From positions 1 through 64,000 of the forward strand of contig JAVTVJ010001389.1 in assembly GCA_034509425.1 (NCBI GenBank): a stretch of DNA of 64,000 bases, given 5' to 3'. The stretch's first letter is position 1, and every line of letters starts with the position of its first letter. The notes below the pieces were generated by a model, which was given only the letters and a program-made list of their open reading frames with translations, searched no databases and was not told where the DNA came from. The stretch comes from Eopsaltria australis (lineage: Eukaryota > Chordata > Aves > Passeriformes > Petroicidae). Positions 24,150 to 35,705 of this stretch are shown here, piece after piece. The position numbers and the translations under genes were made by a program.

Positions 24150-24270
24150 TCCTTGCCCCAAACACCTTGTCCCTGCTGGTTGCACGGCTCGGCGCTCGGT
24201 TCCGCGTGCGGGCAGGGAGCGTAGCGGGGAGCTGCCATCACTCACCGCTGTGCATGCACGCTGTACCTGC
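24150..24270. promoter_or_regulatory. Compact CpG cluster
   Basis: Eleven CpG sites fall within about 80 bases (24181-24262), in a window that is otherwise very poor in CpG. On the minus strand GTGAGT, the intron side of a consensus splice donor, lies at 24245-24240 next to the cluster. Together these could mark a small promoter and first exon on the minus strand, for example of a non-coding RNA. They could equally be a fragment of a young CpG-rich insertion. No TATA box or open reading frame supports either choice. Confidence 0.35.
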
Positions 24271-27200
24271 TAAAGGTGCTTGCCTGGCCTCAAACAATAG
24301 CTCCTAGCCCTGCTCACTGTATCCTTCATATATACACACACATTAAAAAAACAGAAACTCTGGCTTCAGTGCCAGCCCAGGCGTGTATTTCTAAAGGTCA
24401 GTTTAATTCATCAGAAATAGTTGAAAATATGCCAGTTGAAAGGATGCCTTTCCACTGGGTCTTTTTGCTCTTGTGAACAAATGTTTCCTAACATTGAATA
24501 CCTAAATAAAGGGCAAGTTCTCTCTACAGAACTGCACAGTGCCTATGTTACTGATACTGGGCTCTAGCCTCAGAGATAGACTTTTCTGCTGCACTGAAGT
24601 AACAATTTAAATATGAAGCTCGATACACTTCATGGGGGACTGGGGAGATGTGTCTCTTTTCTCACCAATATAAACTTGGAAATAATTTATGGTATTATCT
24701 CCTTTATCACAATTTAATGCTAGTGCTTTAGCAAGATCCATAATATCAACAGTCTGTCATACTGACTAGCACATGCATGCCATGAAGGACAAAGGGGATT
24801 TGAAGATCTAAGATGAGCACTGGCTGGCAAGGTGTTTCATACAGGAGGACACAGGCACCTCATTTTGACTCAAGGTTCACACCAATGCACTAAAACTGTG
24901 CCTCTGAGAGAAAGGTAACACACCAAAAGCATGGGGGGCCAATGAGCACAAACTCTTTATAAGTCAGCAATCTCATCTGCTTGGCAGGCTGCCCAAGACT
25001 CTGGTTCACTCAGAAAAAGGAAGAAGCCAGAGGGACTTCAAATCTGTTTCTGGGGAAAACACAGCAATGATTACAACAACAGTAATATGAGAAGGAACTA
25101 CATACTTATTTGCACATTCTTGTATATATTGGATACCAGTGCATTACAGACACATTAATTCATAAAGACAAATTAATTCCTTAATTTTCAGGCATTTACT
25201 TAATGGAATGTTCCTGACAAATCAATATTATTTGCAGGATTTTCCTGTAGATCTGTTTGTTGGGGTGTTTTTTTTCAGAAAGGTAGAGCAGCAACTCAAA
25301 GAAAAATTTATCTTTAATAAAAATGGCTATTATTTGTTATCATTGGATTGTTAATTTTTTTACAATTATCAGAGTTTTAAAATAAGTAGATATGCATAAG
25401 AGATGCCAGCACAAGCAGCAAAACACAGGAAATAACTTTGGTAATGAGGATACCTCTAAATCTTATGGTTAAGTATGAAAGAGGTCAAAAGAAAAGGTTG
25501 CACTACCACTTTTCTAATGAGTAAAAAGCAAATATGTCAGAATACCAACTGCAAAAAACAGGTGCCATTAGATTTAACTACACAGGTCCTCATATCAAAA
25601 GGTAAAATGGGTTACACATTGCTTAAGATTTCTGTATTTTCCTTTGCAAACAGGGCAATTAAAATATTTCTTCCTGAGCAATAAAAATACCTGAAGATAG
25701 TTCCACCAGTCCTGAGGTGAGGAATAAACAGTCTAATGGTGTAACCAAACACCAGTTCTCTTCCCATCTGTTTCCAACTCCTCATGCCTGTGCCTGTGCC
25801 TCCAGGCCCTGCTCCACAGAACAGGCATGCCTTGCAGACACAGCTTTTCCTGAGTGCCAGCACTGCTGCACGCAGCACTTCTAGGACCAGCAGCATGGGA
25901 GCAAACACCCCACCCAGGCACCCTGCCCTTATTAAGAGTACTCAAAGAAATTTTGACATAAATATAGCTTTCACAAGAATAATGTTTGGTGTATCACTAT
26001 AACTTTTCATGGTATTTAGATAATTGACTATTCATAGAAGCCATTTTATGAGCAGAAATAGAGGATGGTCATTCCCTGTCTGGGATACCAACATCCTTTA
26101 GTGATGAGTTGGACTCCTAACACAGTAATTCAAAACCTAGACTGAAAATTATTATGAGTAGGTTTTAGTTTCATTGCCTTCTATGATTCTTTAGCATAAC
26201 TATTTGTATGTCTATTTATACTCATGAACATGTCCTGGAATAACTTTGCCACTATACTACAACCTCCCCATTGTAAATACTTTCCAGCAGGAACAAGAGA
26301 AGCCAGTTTCCCAGCCAACAAACCAGACTTCAGCAGGAAGTGATCTCAGCAGGCATATCCTTCATTTCTGGAGTTATTTGCTTGAGCCAAAAGTCAAATG
26401 AGGACACATCTAAGCACACAAACTAGTGTAAAGAAAATGTGCTACAAATTAAAGGGAAATCAGTCAGCAGAGGTCATAAAAAGTACATTAGGCTCTCTTT
26501 CTTTTGCTAACAATACACACTTCTTCAATTAAAATACCAGTATTTTCTAGTTAACATACTGAAATGATAAAGCATCATTTACCTCTAAAAGTCTTCCAGA
26601 TATTCTACTGTGGTCTAAACACATATGTAGGTTAAGGGATGTACTTAAAAAAAGTTTGTCTTCAGATGAAGGTTGGAAAATCTTATACAATAGTGTGAAG
26701 TACAGTAACACACACACTGAATTCTTGCCAGGATGCAAAGGTCTTTCCTTTGCCTGCTTCTTATGCTCGAGACTGTATGCAAGAGGTAAATTATGAAGAC
26801 ACTTGACAGTGATGACTGGAAACCTCAGAACATATAAATATCTTACCAATTTGTGACTGCTCCTTTTGGTTTTTGTAAGATATGAGGATGGTTTATGAAT
26901 CAGGGCTTCATAAGAATCTGACAGCTTTTAAGGATTTTTTTTTTAAATACTGTGGTTACCATTATTTTTCCATAGGGTACTTAATTTTTTAGTAGTTATG
27001 ATGGACAGATGTTTTGAATACTGTAATTGATACATTATAGTTTCTACCACTCAGTATGGAGCCCTGTATTTATGGTTCATCATTCACCTCTGAATATATT
27101 TTTATCTATTTCTTTGTGATTATTTTTGCGCTGTGTATAATACTTGAATATACTGGAGATGAACACCAAAACTCTTGACAGCACCTCTGTGAGATTTGCT

Positions 27201-30200
27201 GGCATTATTATTTCCACATCTCAGGGACAAAAGTACTATTGTTAAGAGTCCAAGATATGCCTAAGCAAAATGTTTATCTTCATCAAGCTTTCACCTACTT
27301 CTTCACCCTTATTTCCTTGTCATTTCTACCCTTCCTTTAGCTTTCTACAGCTTTTGGTTCCACACATTGGTGCGTCCTCCCTTTCTAGGCAGCAATTCAG
27401 GAAACAAAGGACAAGTTCATACCCATTTTTCAGTACCTAATATGACAATAGTTCCTGACAGCTGAAAAGGGCAGGAAAACTCTAAGGAAAATTCTGCTCA
27501 CACCTTTCAGTCCTGGATTTTAACATGCCCAGTTCAAATGAAATCTTCAGATAGTTTCCCAACACCAATAGTCTCTATTGTGAATGTGGCTCTAATGAGA
27601 CTCTTGAGATTTAAGAAGGTTCACAATTTGGCCAGATATTCAGAATGACTGGGTTTTTTGACAGAAAATATAACTCAGCGCACTATTTACTGACATTGGA
27701 AATTAGATACAGTTTTCCCATCCTCAGAAATCCCCAGACAAATCACGTTTGGTTGAAACTTCTTTCCCCTTCCGTCACCAGTGTAATTACATGGGATGCA
27801 ACATTTTATTTCAAACAGTTAAAGTTTGGCAAACTTACAAGCAAATGAAATGCTAAAGTCAAAATTATTGAACAACTTTATATGGCTTCTGTGTGCATTC
27901 TCCATAATTCATAAGGAAGTGACTGAAGTAAAAAAGGTAGAAAAAGCATAAAAAGTGTCAGAAAAAATAAACCTGTCTGATAATTGTAGAGTAAATAAGT
28001 CAGAAGAGAATGAAGAAATTAATAAATACCTTTTACTGAAGTCTTTAAAGAGAATAAAATTTGCAGTTGGAACATTTTAAATTAAATTTAATTTTCTATC
28101 TAAATTTTCCTCTATTATTAGTCTATAATACTTCAATCTTAAGGACTTTTATGAAACATGTATGTCTTTTTTTGGATATATTTCATGCTTAATAGATTAG
28201 ACATAACTGTGTTAACACATTTAATCATTATAACTCTTCAATGAACAATGATTCATTCTAAATAATAACCTATTTATAGCTTACTTTCCAAAACTGCTAA
28301 GGAATAGGACAGGAAAAGAACAAAATGTATTGTACTAATTTTCAACAAAATTTTCTTTTTTATATATTTAAGGAGCAGCCAATGATTTGTCAAAAATCAG
28401 CAAAGACTGGCAGTGTATCACAAAACTGAATTGTGACATCAGCACTTCTTTCCTGCTGAGAAACAGACACTTCTTGAGTATCAATATTTATGCATATTAA
28501 TTTCTTTTTGACTTCCATTAATTTAATCCAGGTTCTTTCTGATGGTGAAACAATATGCTAAATTATTTGTTCCCCCAGAACTTTCAATCCAAAATATTTT
28601 AAGGGTTACTCAAGTCTTACAGGAATCTGTTGAGAGCAGAAACCAAAGAGATGTTTTAATCCCTCATGAAATATTTCCAATAGCTTTTCTTACACATAAT
28701 TTACATTGAACAACTGTACACAGCAGTAGTGAGAAATCCATTAATTTATTACATGATTCCAATAACAATATTTCCTCCTGGAATTTAGTTCCAGTGAGTA
28801 GAATTAGATAGCAAAAATGGGAAGGGAGTAGGGGAAGTGGAGGAAATATTTTCCAGAAAGCAAGAAATACTTATTTGAGATTTGTACATTTTCTGGATGA
28901 TTGAGATAAAATAAGGAAAAGATAAACAAAAGAAAACAAAGCTAAATGCTCATCCAATCCTTCTTGTTATTAAAATGGCTCTTCAGGAAGATTTAATTAT
29001 GTCATTTTTTTGCCCCTTCAAGGGCTTAGGGCTTGACTATAATGCAAATTAAGATATTTTTACAATCTCAGGAGTCATAGCTCCTGATATATAGTCATAG
29101 TACTAGTTTAAGCTGGTTAGTACAGATAGCAATAGGAATGAATATGAGACATTCATTTCAGAGAAGTCTATATAAAACTGCCAAGAGACATAAAAAAAAT
29201 CCATGTATTTTCCTACTGCTGAAGTTTGTGATTTTTATAATTACTAAGTAAATTAAAACCAGCACAGACATCATACTCTTCTGTTCACTGCACAGATGAA
29301 CAAAAGCAGGAGCACACAACCTGTCTCCGAGTATGACAATTCATTTCAGCTGTAGTGCTTCCATCTATCTCCACTCCTTCCCAAAGGGTCAGCAGATACC
29401 AGCCAGGAGCAACAGCAAATTTAATGCTCTGGTTCTGGTAAGCTGCTTTCTAATGCCATTTTTCCTAGGAAACTATGGTCTCCATTGCATCACACAACCA
29501 AACTGTGTCACTCTCACATGGCATTTAGCAGTTCCAGTGGTCCCAAAGGACCCAACAGACAAACAGGCTGAAGAAAGATGGTGTCCAAAACAAAGTTGCT
29601 ATCCCCAGAATAACTAATCTCTCATAGTGCCACTTCCCTTTCAGTGATTAAAGTTCTGGTGAGAAAGAAAGTGGACAAGAAAAAACTGAAAATGCTGTTC
29701 AAGTAGCAGCATGCTGCCTCTGGCTACTCTTCTATCCAGAAGATGTACAAATGGAAAGATGAGTTGCCTTCACATAAATATATGCACATGCACAAGCAAT
29801 AGATCAAACTCCAGTGTTTCCATACATGGCATATCCAGTCATGTGGAAAAAGAGTATCATCATGGTCTTCAGAAGCCTTCACTGGAGTTAAGGAGGCAAG
29901 AGATTTGGCCTACTGTGCTCTAAATCTGCCCAGAGATTGTTGCTTTGAAGAGTTTGAAGGCTGCTTATAGAGCATGACATTTTGGGAGGAAATCAAGGCT
30001 TCATTCTCTATTTAGCTATTATTTTATATAATGATATATTCTCACTTCACAATATGTACAGTCATTATTTTCATTAAGTAAAATCATATCAATTCAGAAA
30101 TCTGTTTGCTTACACATTTTAAAATCTTCCTATCAACTTAAGACGTAACAACAGCCTATCTTTACTAAACTATTACATACTAAAATCTGCCTTTTCTACA

Positions 30201-30957
30201 GATAGGAACTTGATAAACAATTGAGGAATTACTTAGTACATAAATGAAACATATACCCAGGCAGAAAAGGATATTGGAGAAGAATACAAGATTAGAATCC
30301 TGGAAGAAATCAGTAATCAGAACTAATTAGAATCTAAATACATAAAAGTAAGAAAATGTCAGAAACAAAAATCAAACAGCACAAAAAATTAATTCTCCAG
30401 AATTAGATTTCTAGTAGCTAAATAAAAATTAAGGGAAAAAAAGAAAAAGAAAACAAACCAAATTTATTTTCCATATGAGATCCCTTAAAGTTTAAATATA
30501 CATATGGCATAATTTCTTTGTAAAAGTTTTGAAACCAAATTAGACAAAGACCTAGGGTATGGTTGGGACCCTTGTAGAAGAATGCCTGACTTTTTACTCT
30601 TCCCCAAAGAATTTTGGCAAGTTGATACTAACACGCAGATCTTCGAATGAGGTAATGTGTATCTATCCAAGTAACTAGTCTTTCTGCAGATTTAACTGGA
30701 ATATCAGAGCACTGTCTATGCAAAGGTTTACATTTGCTCTAAATTAGACGTGGCACCACTAAGAATCATGACACGTTTGTAACCAGCAATAAATTTATAG
30801 CAGTCATAGAGTCTCTCTTTCCCCAGCTGCACTTGTAAATATTTCCTTTGGCAGTAGACTGTGAAAGAAGCCATACTCAGTATTTAAGCTGATGATGAAG
30901 TCATACCATACAGAAAAACATCACAGGAGAAAAAGAAAAAGGGAATAAATCATCATT

Positions 30958-30963
<6 letters not shown>
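24271..30963. other. AT-rich non-genic sequence
   Basis: A GC-richer patch at 25690-25935 is open in several frames on both strands without a recognisable product. A segment at 28365-28520 has a TGACATCA-like site and ATGCATATTAAT/TTAATTT motifs. A 7-bp hairpin lies at 29068-29087. No exon or transposon family was recognised. Confidence 0.45.

Positions 30964-30992
<29 letters not shown>
30964..30992. repeat. (AAAT)n microsatellite
   Basis: About seven AAAT/AATA units in a row. Confidence 0.9.
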
Positions 30993-32380
30993 TCACAAAG
31001 CTATGCAAAGCAGGTTGCAGCTAAAAAAGTAAATATTTAAGTGAATCTTGCAGAGAAAGATTGAAATTTGAACATGTGAGAGCCAGATTGTCATCAAGAT
31101 TTATAACTTTCCCAGATAAAGACCTAATTTTTAGCAAAAACAGGTCACTCATTGTTTGGATGGAAACCAGTTGTTACTCATTATTATGCTGGTTATGACT
31201 CAAAGAGGAAAAACGTTCCCCAGACAAAATTCAATGATATGGGTGGAGCTCTCCTTTGAATTTTTGGTTTGTTTGAACTCAGTACTCAAAGCTAAACTTG
31301 GGGGATATGAATCCACATTAAATGAAAACATTAATGTGGATCTCTTTTGAACCAATTTGCTAAGATTACCCAGCTTTTGCTGTAAAGCCCCAAAACTGAA
31401 AACTATTTCAAAAATGTCCAAAATTCAGAATAGAGATGAGACATCTGCAATAAAATTTCTGGAATGCTCAAAAGTAATCCCACAGGCCAGAGAATACTAT
31501 AATCCAATAAGAGGTATTAATTTGCTGCACTCCAAAACACAGCATTTCTCCAGCTTCTCACAATCCACTTACTGCATGCAGAAGAAATACTTTACTGAGC
31601 TGGGAGTAAAGCTAAGTGAAATCCTAGCTTTAGAAAGATATTTTGGAAGTTGAAACCATTGTCCAGGTGAAACTGATAACAATGTCCAAGCAATCCCATA
31701 CCACATTCTATTCAGAAATATAGCCCTTGCTACTCCTTCATGAACCTGAGTGCCTGTTAATAAATCACTCCCACTACATTTTACAGCAATAATATACTCT
31801 TAAACCCACCTGAAGTGTATGGAAGGTGCCATTTTAGTTAAGTTTTTCACTGAACTTGGGTTCAGCACATGAAGCACTCTTAAAGTGTAAGAACTGGCTT
31901 CCCTATGGGGAACAATGAACAAGAGGGTTCAAATGTGCCCATCTGGCCCTTCGAGCTCTCATGGGCACTCTAAGGACCAGGTGAGCATGAAGGGTTTCTA
32001 AGTGCAGTTCTTGTGGAAATCACATCACCAGCACAAGCTGGCTTATTCTACATGGCTGGCTCTGTTCAGTCATACGAGGTGCTACTGTCACTTTAGTGTA
32101 CCTGATTTCATGCTTTAGGCCTATACATTTTTTTTTAATCCAGTAGAGAAAAATCTTTAATTGCTACAATCTAATACTTTTTCCTAATCACTTCAGGCAA
32201 TAAGTTCTGAGATCTTTTTGACTATGTCTTCATAAAGCTAACCTTTCTGCTCCTTAACAGATGCCTTGCATTACTGAATGCAGAATGTAAATGACTTGGA
32301 TTATTCTATGTAACATGTCTAAATACTACCGCTGGTACACAAGTAACAGGACACATTCTGTGCCTGGAGCAAGCATCTCG
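30993..32380. other. Non-genic sequence with one perfect hairpin
   Basis: An 11-bp perfect inverted repeat (31311-31321 with 31331-31341, nine-base loop) is present. Frames up to 98 codons (31357-31653 plus) are unrecognised. Confidence 0.5.
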
Positions 32381-32419
32381 AGAAGTTTCAGAGTGCAACT
32401 GTTCTGTGTTTTCCCTTGA

Positions 32420-32427
32420 TGACGTCA
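32420..32427. promoter_or_regulatory. Consensus CRE motif TGACGTCA
   Basis: A perfect palindromic CREB/ATF binding consensus that retains its CpG in AT-rich DNA. About 130 bases downstream is an ATGCAAAT octamer motif. Single motifs occur by chance, so function is only suggested. Confidence 0.3.
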
Positions 32428-33655
32428 AGCATAACTATTTGTCAGAGAAGTGAAAATGTACATCAAACCATTGCCAATTTGTGAAGGTAGCTTGGAAGCA
32501 AATAACCTCCAGACTTTTAGGTGTTAATGTGAATAGATAGATGAGAGTAAAGCAGATGCAAATAAATATGAATTTTCATGCAGATCAAAAGTAATTTCCA
32601 ATTCAGGAAAATTCCCAAAAATCAGTGAATTTGTGAGATGTTTAAGATTGAACAGCGCAGTTGTGTGATAAACAGTAGATTATTTTGATTAGATAAATTG
32701 GCTTCTAAGACTAATCTTCACATGAAAAGAATGTGATTAGAAGACATCATTGATCTATAGTATTTTTCTGTCTTACTTCTCCCTTTATTTCGTAAGGGAA
32801 ATACATATATGTACATCCTTACTTATTTTGCACCAATATTTGTATATTTATATTAACATATAGTGCTTATTTGGCTTTCATTTTATTTAATCTCACTTAA
32901 TTTTCCTCCTTCACACTGTATATATCTCTTGCCTTTTGCTATTCCTTGTGACTTCTGCATTTCTGACTATTTTCTCCTCTCTTCTGGCTACTCATTTCAT
33001 AGCTTTGTTCAGCCATTATCAGTCTTTTTTCCACACGCAGATACATCTGTGTGCCTTCTCTTTCAGCATCTGGATCCGCTAAACTTCTCACTGCACATTT
33101 CTCTTCTCTCCATGTGAGATCAGAGGCAGCCCCTGATGGTAGTGGAAAAAAATAAAAGAAAAACAAAACCCGAGAATGCTCCAGGCTCCTAGGCATCATT
33201 TTTGATTGCCTTTCCTCAGAAGGTGTCTATTCATTTGGGTGTTGATTAAGAAAGATAGGTTATCCTAGGCAGTAATGACAGATCCTTGTTTAGGGTCTTG
33301 CATTCTCAGGGGCAACTAAATGTAATGATCCATACAGAGATGCAGGTCTTCTAAGTGAATGATGATGAATATTTCCAAATTTTACTGCATGTAATTCACA
33401 GCTGTTTACAAGATTACATTAGTCTACAGAAGCCAATTTCACCAGCATTGTCCAATGGAGAGATATATTGCTGCAAAGGGAGCTGAATGTCTAAGCAGAG
33501 CAACATTTTCACAACATTGTTTATCTGATCTAACAGTGAGCTACAGCTGGTTATCAAAAGGCAAATACATTTTTGCTCCTCCTCATCTATACCTCACATA
33601 ACTTTGTGATGGATCTGTCAAATCAGTTTTGTGGTGTTGAACTGGCTAAAACCAC
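32428..33655. other. Non-genic sequence
   Basis: No gene was recognised. Frames at 32863-33117 plus and 32939-33199 minus overlap on opposite strands and have no known domain. Confidence 0.5.
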
Positions 33656-33823
33656 TTTTTTTTTTTTTTTTTTTTGGAGTGCCAGTTTCCAGATCAGGGG
33701 TCTGATCCGTCCATACTCTCAATGGTTCAGCCTGGCAAATGGATTGTGCCACCACAGACAGGAAGGTTCAGCCACAGGCAAGAGGACGAGTGACTGTGGT
33801 GTCACATCCTGATGGTTGCTGAC
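33656..33823 (-). mobile_element. Possible minus-strand retroposed insert with poly(A)
   Basis: Twenty consecutive T (33656-33675) begin a GC-richer segment of about 150 bases. This is the arrangement expected of a poly(A)-tailed retroposed sequence on the minus strand. The flanks GGCTAAAACCA (33644-33654) and AGCTAAGCCA (33824-33833) resemble a decayed target duplication. The body contains an imperfect inverted repeat (TGTGCCACCACA and TGTGGTGTCACA). I cannot name the source sequence. Confidence 0.3.
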
Positions 33824-33833
33824 AGCTAAGCCA

Positions 33834-35529
33834 TTGAGGAAGGCATTTCTAACTTATGTAAATAATGGCAAAAATATTTTCTACTAAAATATTCTTTAAA
33901 TTTCCCAAATTTCACCAACATAAAACTCTAGCAAGTATAATATCTAACGCTGAGGATGCTATACATTACATGTATTATACCTCTTATATAGAACAGGAAG
34001 GTATAGGATATTTCATCAAAAAATTGATAGGCGGAAAAAATAGCATATTTGTCTAAATGAACTCAGTGCAACAAGTCTTAATATATAAATTTGTAAAGTA
34101 ATTAATATGTTCCATTTTGTCTTGCTTTAGAATATTAACAAAATCTAGAAGCTGAAATAAAAATTTGGTTTATGGTTTTTTTTTTACTTTATTGGACTGA
34201 GTAAAGTCACTCTCTACCCTGCCTACTTTACTTTTATTCATGTTCACTTCTCAAGCTAGAAATTCCAGACACAAAACCAGATTAGGTAAAGAAGAGACCT
34301 GGCATTTTCATTTAATTTTTACAGCAAAAATATTAAAAAGACATGGGAATGGAAAGCAATTCGTTATTTGGACTGCGTGGTCCTGGTGTCCCTAGTTATT
34401 TTTCACATTTACTTAGCACAAAAACCTGACAAATATTAAAGTAACTGTCATTATGAAAGATTAAACTTTTTTACCTTTTGGTTAAGCCCTTAGATCCCAA
34501 ACTGCAAATACGCAATATTTTTACTGAAATAGAACATGCAATCTAAGGACATTCAAGTTTTGTAAATGGGCATGGTTATAACCTTTTAAAACTGTACCCA
34601 AAAGAGGTCACTAACATCACTAGATCCTCCATCTAAGCATCAAAAAACCCAGGAAATTAAAATACAGCATTCTTGATATTTTCCAGGTATTAGAACAAGT
34701 GCAAGAAAAGCAATTTCTAACAGACTATATAAACTTTTTCCATCAAATATTTTAGGTCTATAAGAAAGAGAAAAGGGGGAAAACAGAAGACCACAAAATT
34801 TCTCGCTGTTTTCATCACCTACCATTTTTAGCAAGTCAGCCTAAAGACTGATTATTCAGTGAATATAACTATTACAGAAATTATGATCTCTCAAAGGGTT
34901 TTTTTTTTCCTTTGCTTTTTACTCAGGTAAGGCTAAAACTTTTGTGTTTTTTATTTAAGGAATAATTTTTGGTTTATTTCCTTGTTCTGTAACCAAAGAA
35001 GGAGAGAATAACACAAAAGCCCTTCTTATAAATACTTTATATTTGTTTTATTTATTTGTAAAGGTTCATTCTCTTCTGAAAAAGCACGTGCTTTTCAATT
35101 AAACTAATATCCAGCTTAGGAAAGGCAGTTCAGCTGAAATCATGTTGAAACCAGGAAACTGTGGCTTCCTTGTCAAAAGCAATAAAAAAAAGGAATCTTT
35201 GTTATTTGTCTACAGGACACAGTGACTGCACAAAACCCAAGAGTCTACTAACATTGCTCAACATTGAAGTTCCCAAGAATTAATAAAAGTCTTGCACAGG
35301 TTTGGTTCTCAAAATACAGCAAATACTAAAGGTCATCTTCTCAGACAAAACCCTGATTATAAATGACAAATGGCATGAATGAAGCAGAAAGTTCTTCCTC
35401 ACTAGGAAAAATTCCCTGTCATATTTACATTTTGTGTTACCAAATTTTTTCAGAGTTGCAATTTGAATGCTTCTCCTTTTAAAAGCAGAGAGCACTAAAG
35501 CTTTGCTATTTATGTGCTACAAGAGAGCA
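33834..35529. other. AT-rich non-genic sequence
   Basis: No gene or recognisable element was seen. Confidence 0.5.
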
Positions 35530-35705
35530 AGAACCATAGAAACATCAGGTCTTTTAGGTTGGAAAAGATCTTTAAGACTGTCGAGTCCTCCCATTAATTC
35601 AGCCCTGCCAAGGCCACTGCTAAACCATGACCCTAAGTGTCACATCTACATGGCTTTCAAATACCTCCAGGATCTGTCTGATAAGCATTTGACTCTCTAC
35701 AGGTC
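35530..35705 (-). mobile_element. CR1 LINE 3'-end fragment
   Basis: The plus strand reads AGAACCATAGAAACATCAGG, then TTAGGTTGGAAAAGATC. Further right come ACTGCTAAACCATGACCCTA and CAAATACCTCCAGG. This is the reverse complement of an avian CR1 3' untranslated region, with its 3' end at the left. It is a different subfamily from the copy at 14403 (it has the 'AACCATGTCCCTAAGTGCCAC' type of internal sequence). Similarity fades after about 35700. It is 5'-truncated, as most CR1 copies are. Confidence 0.9.
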
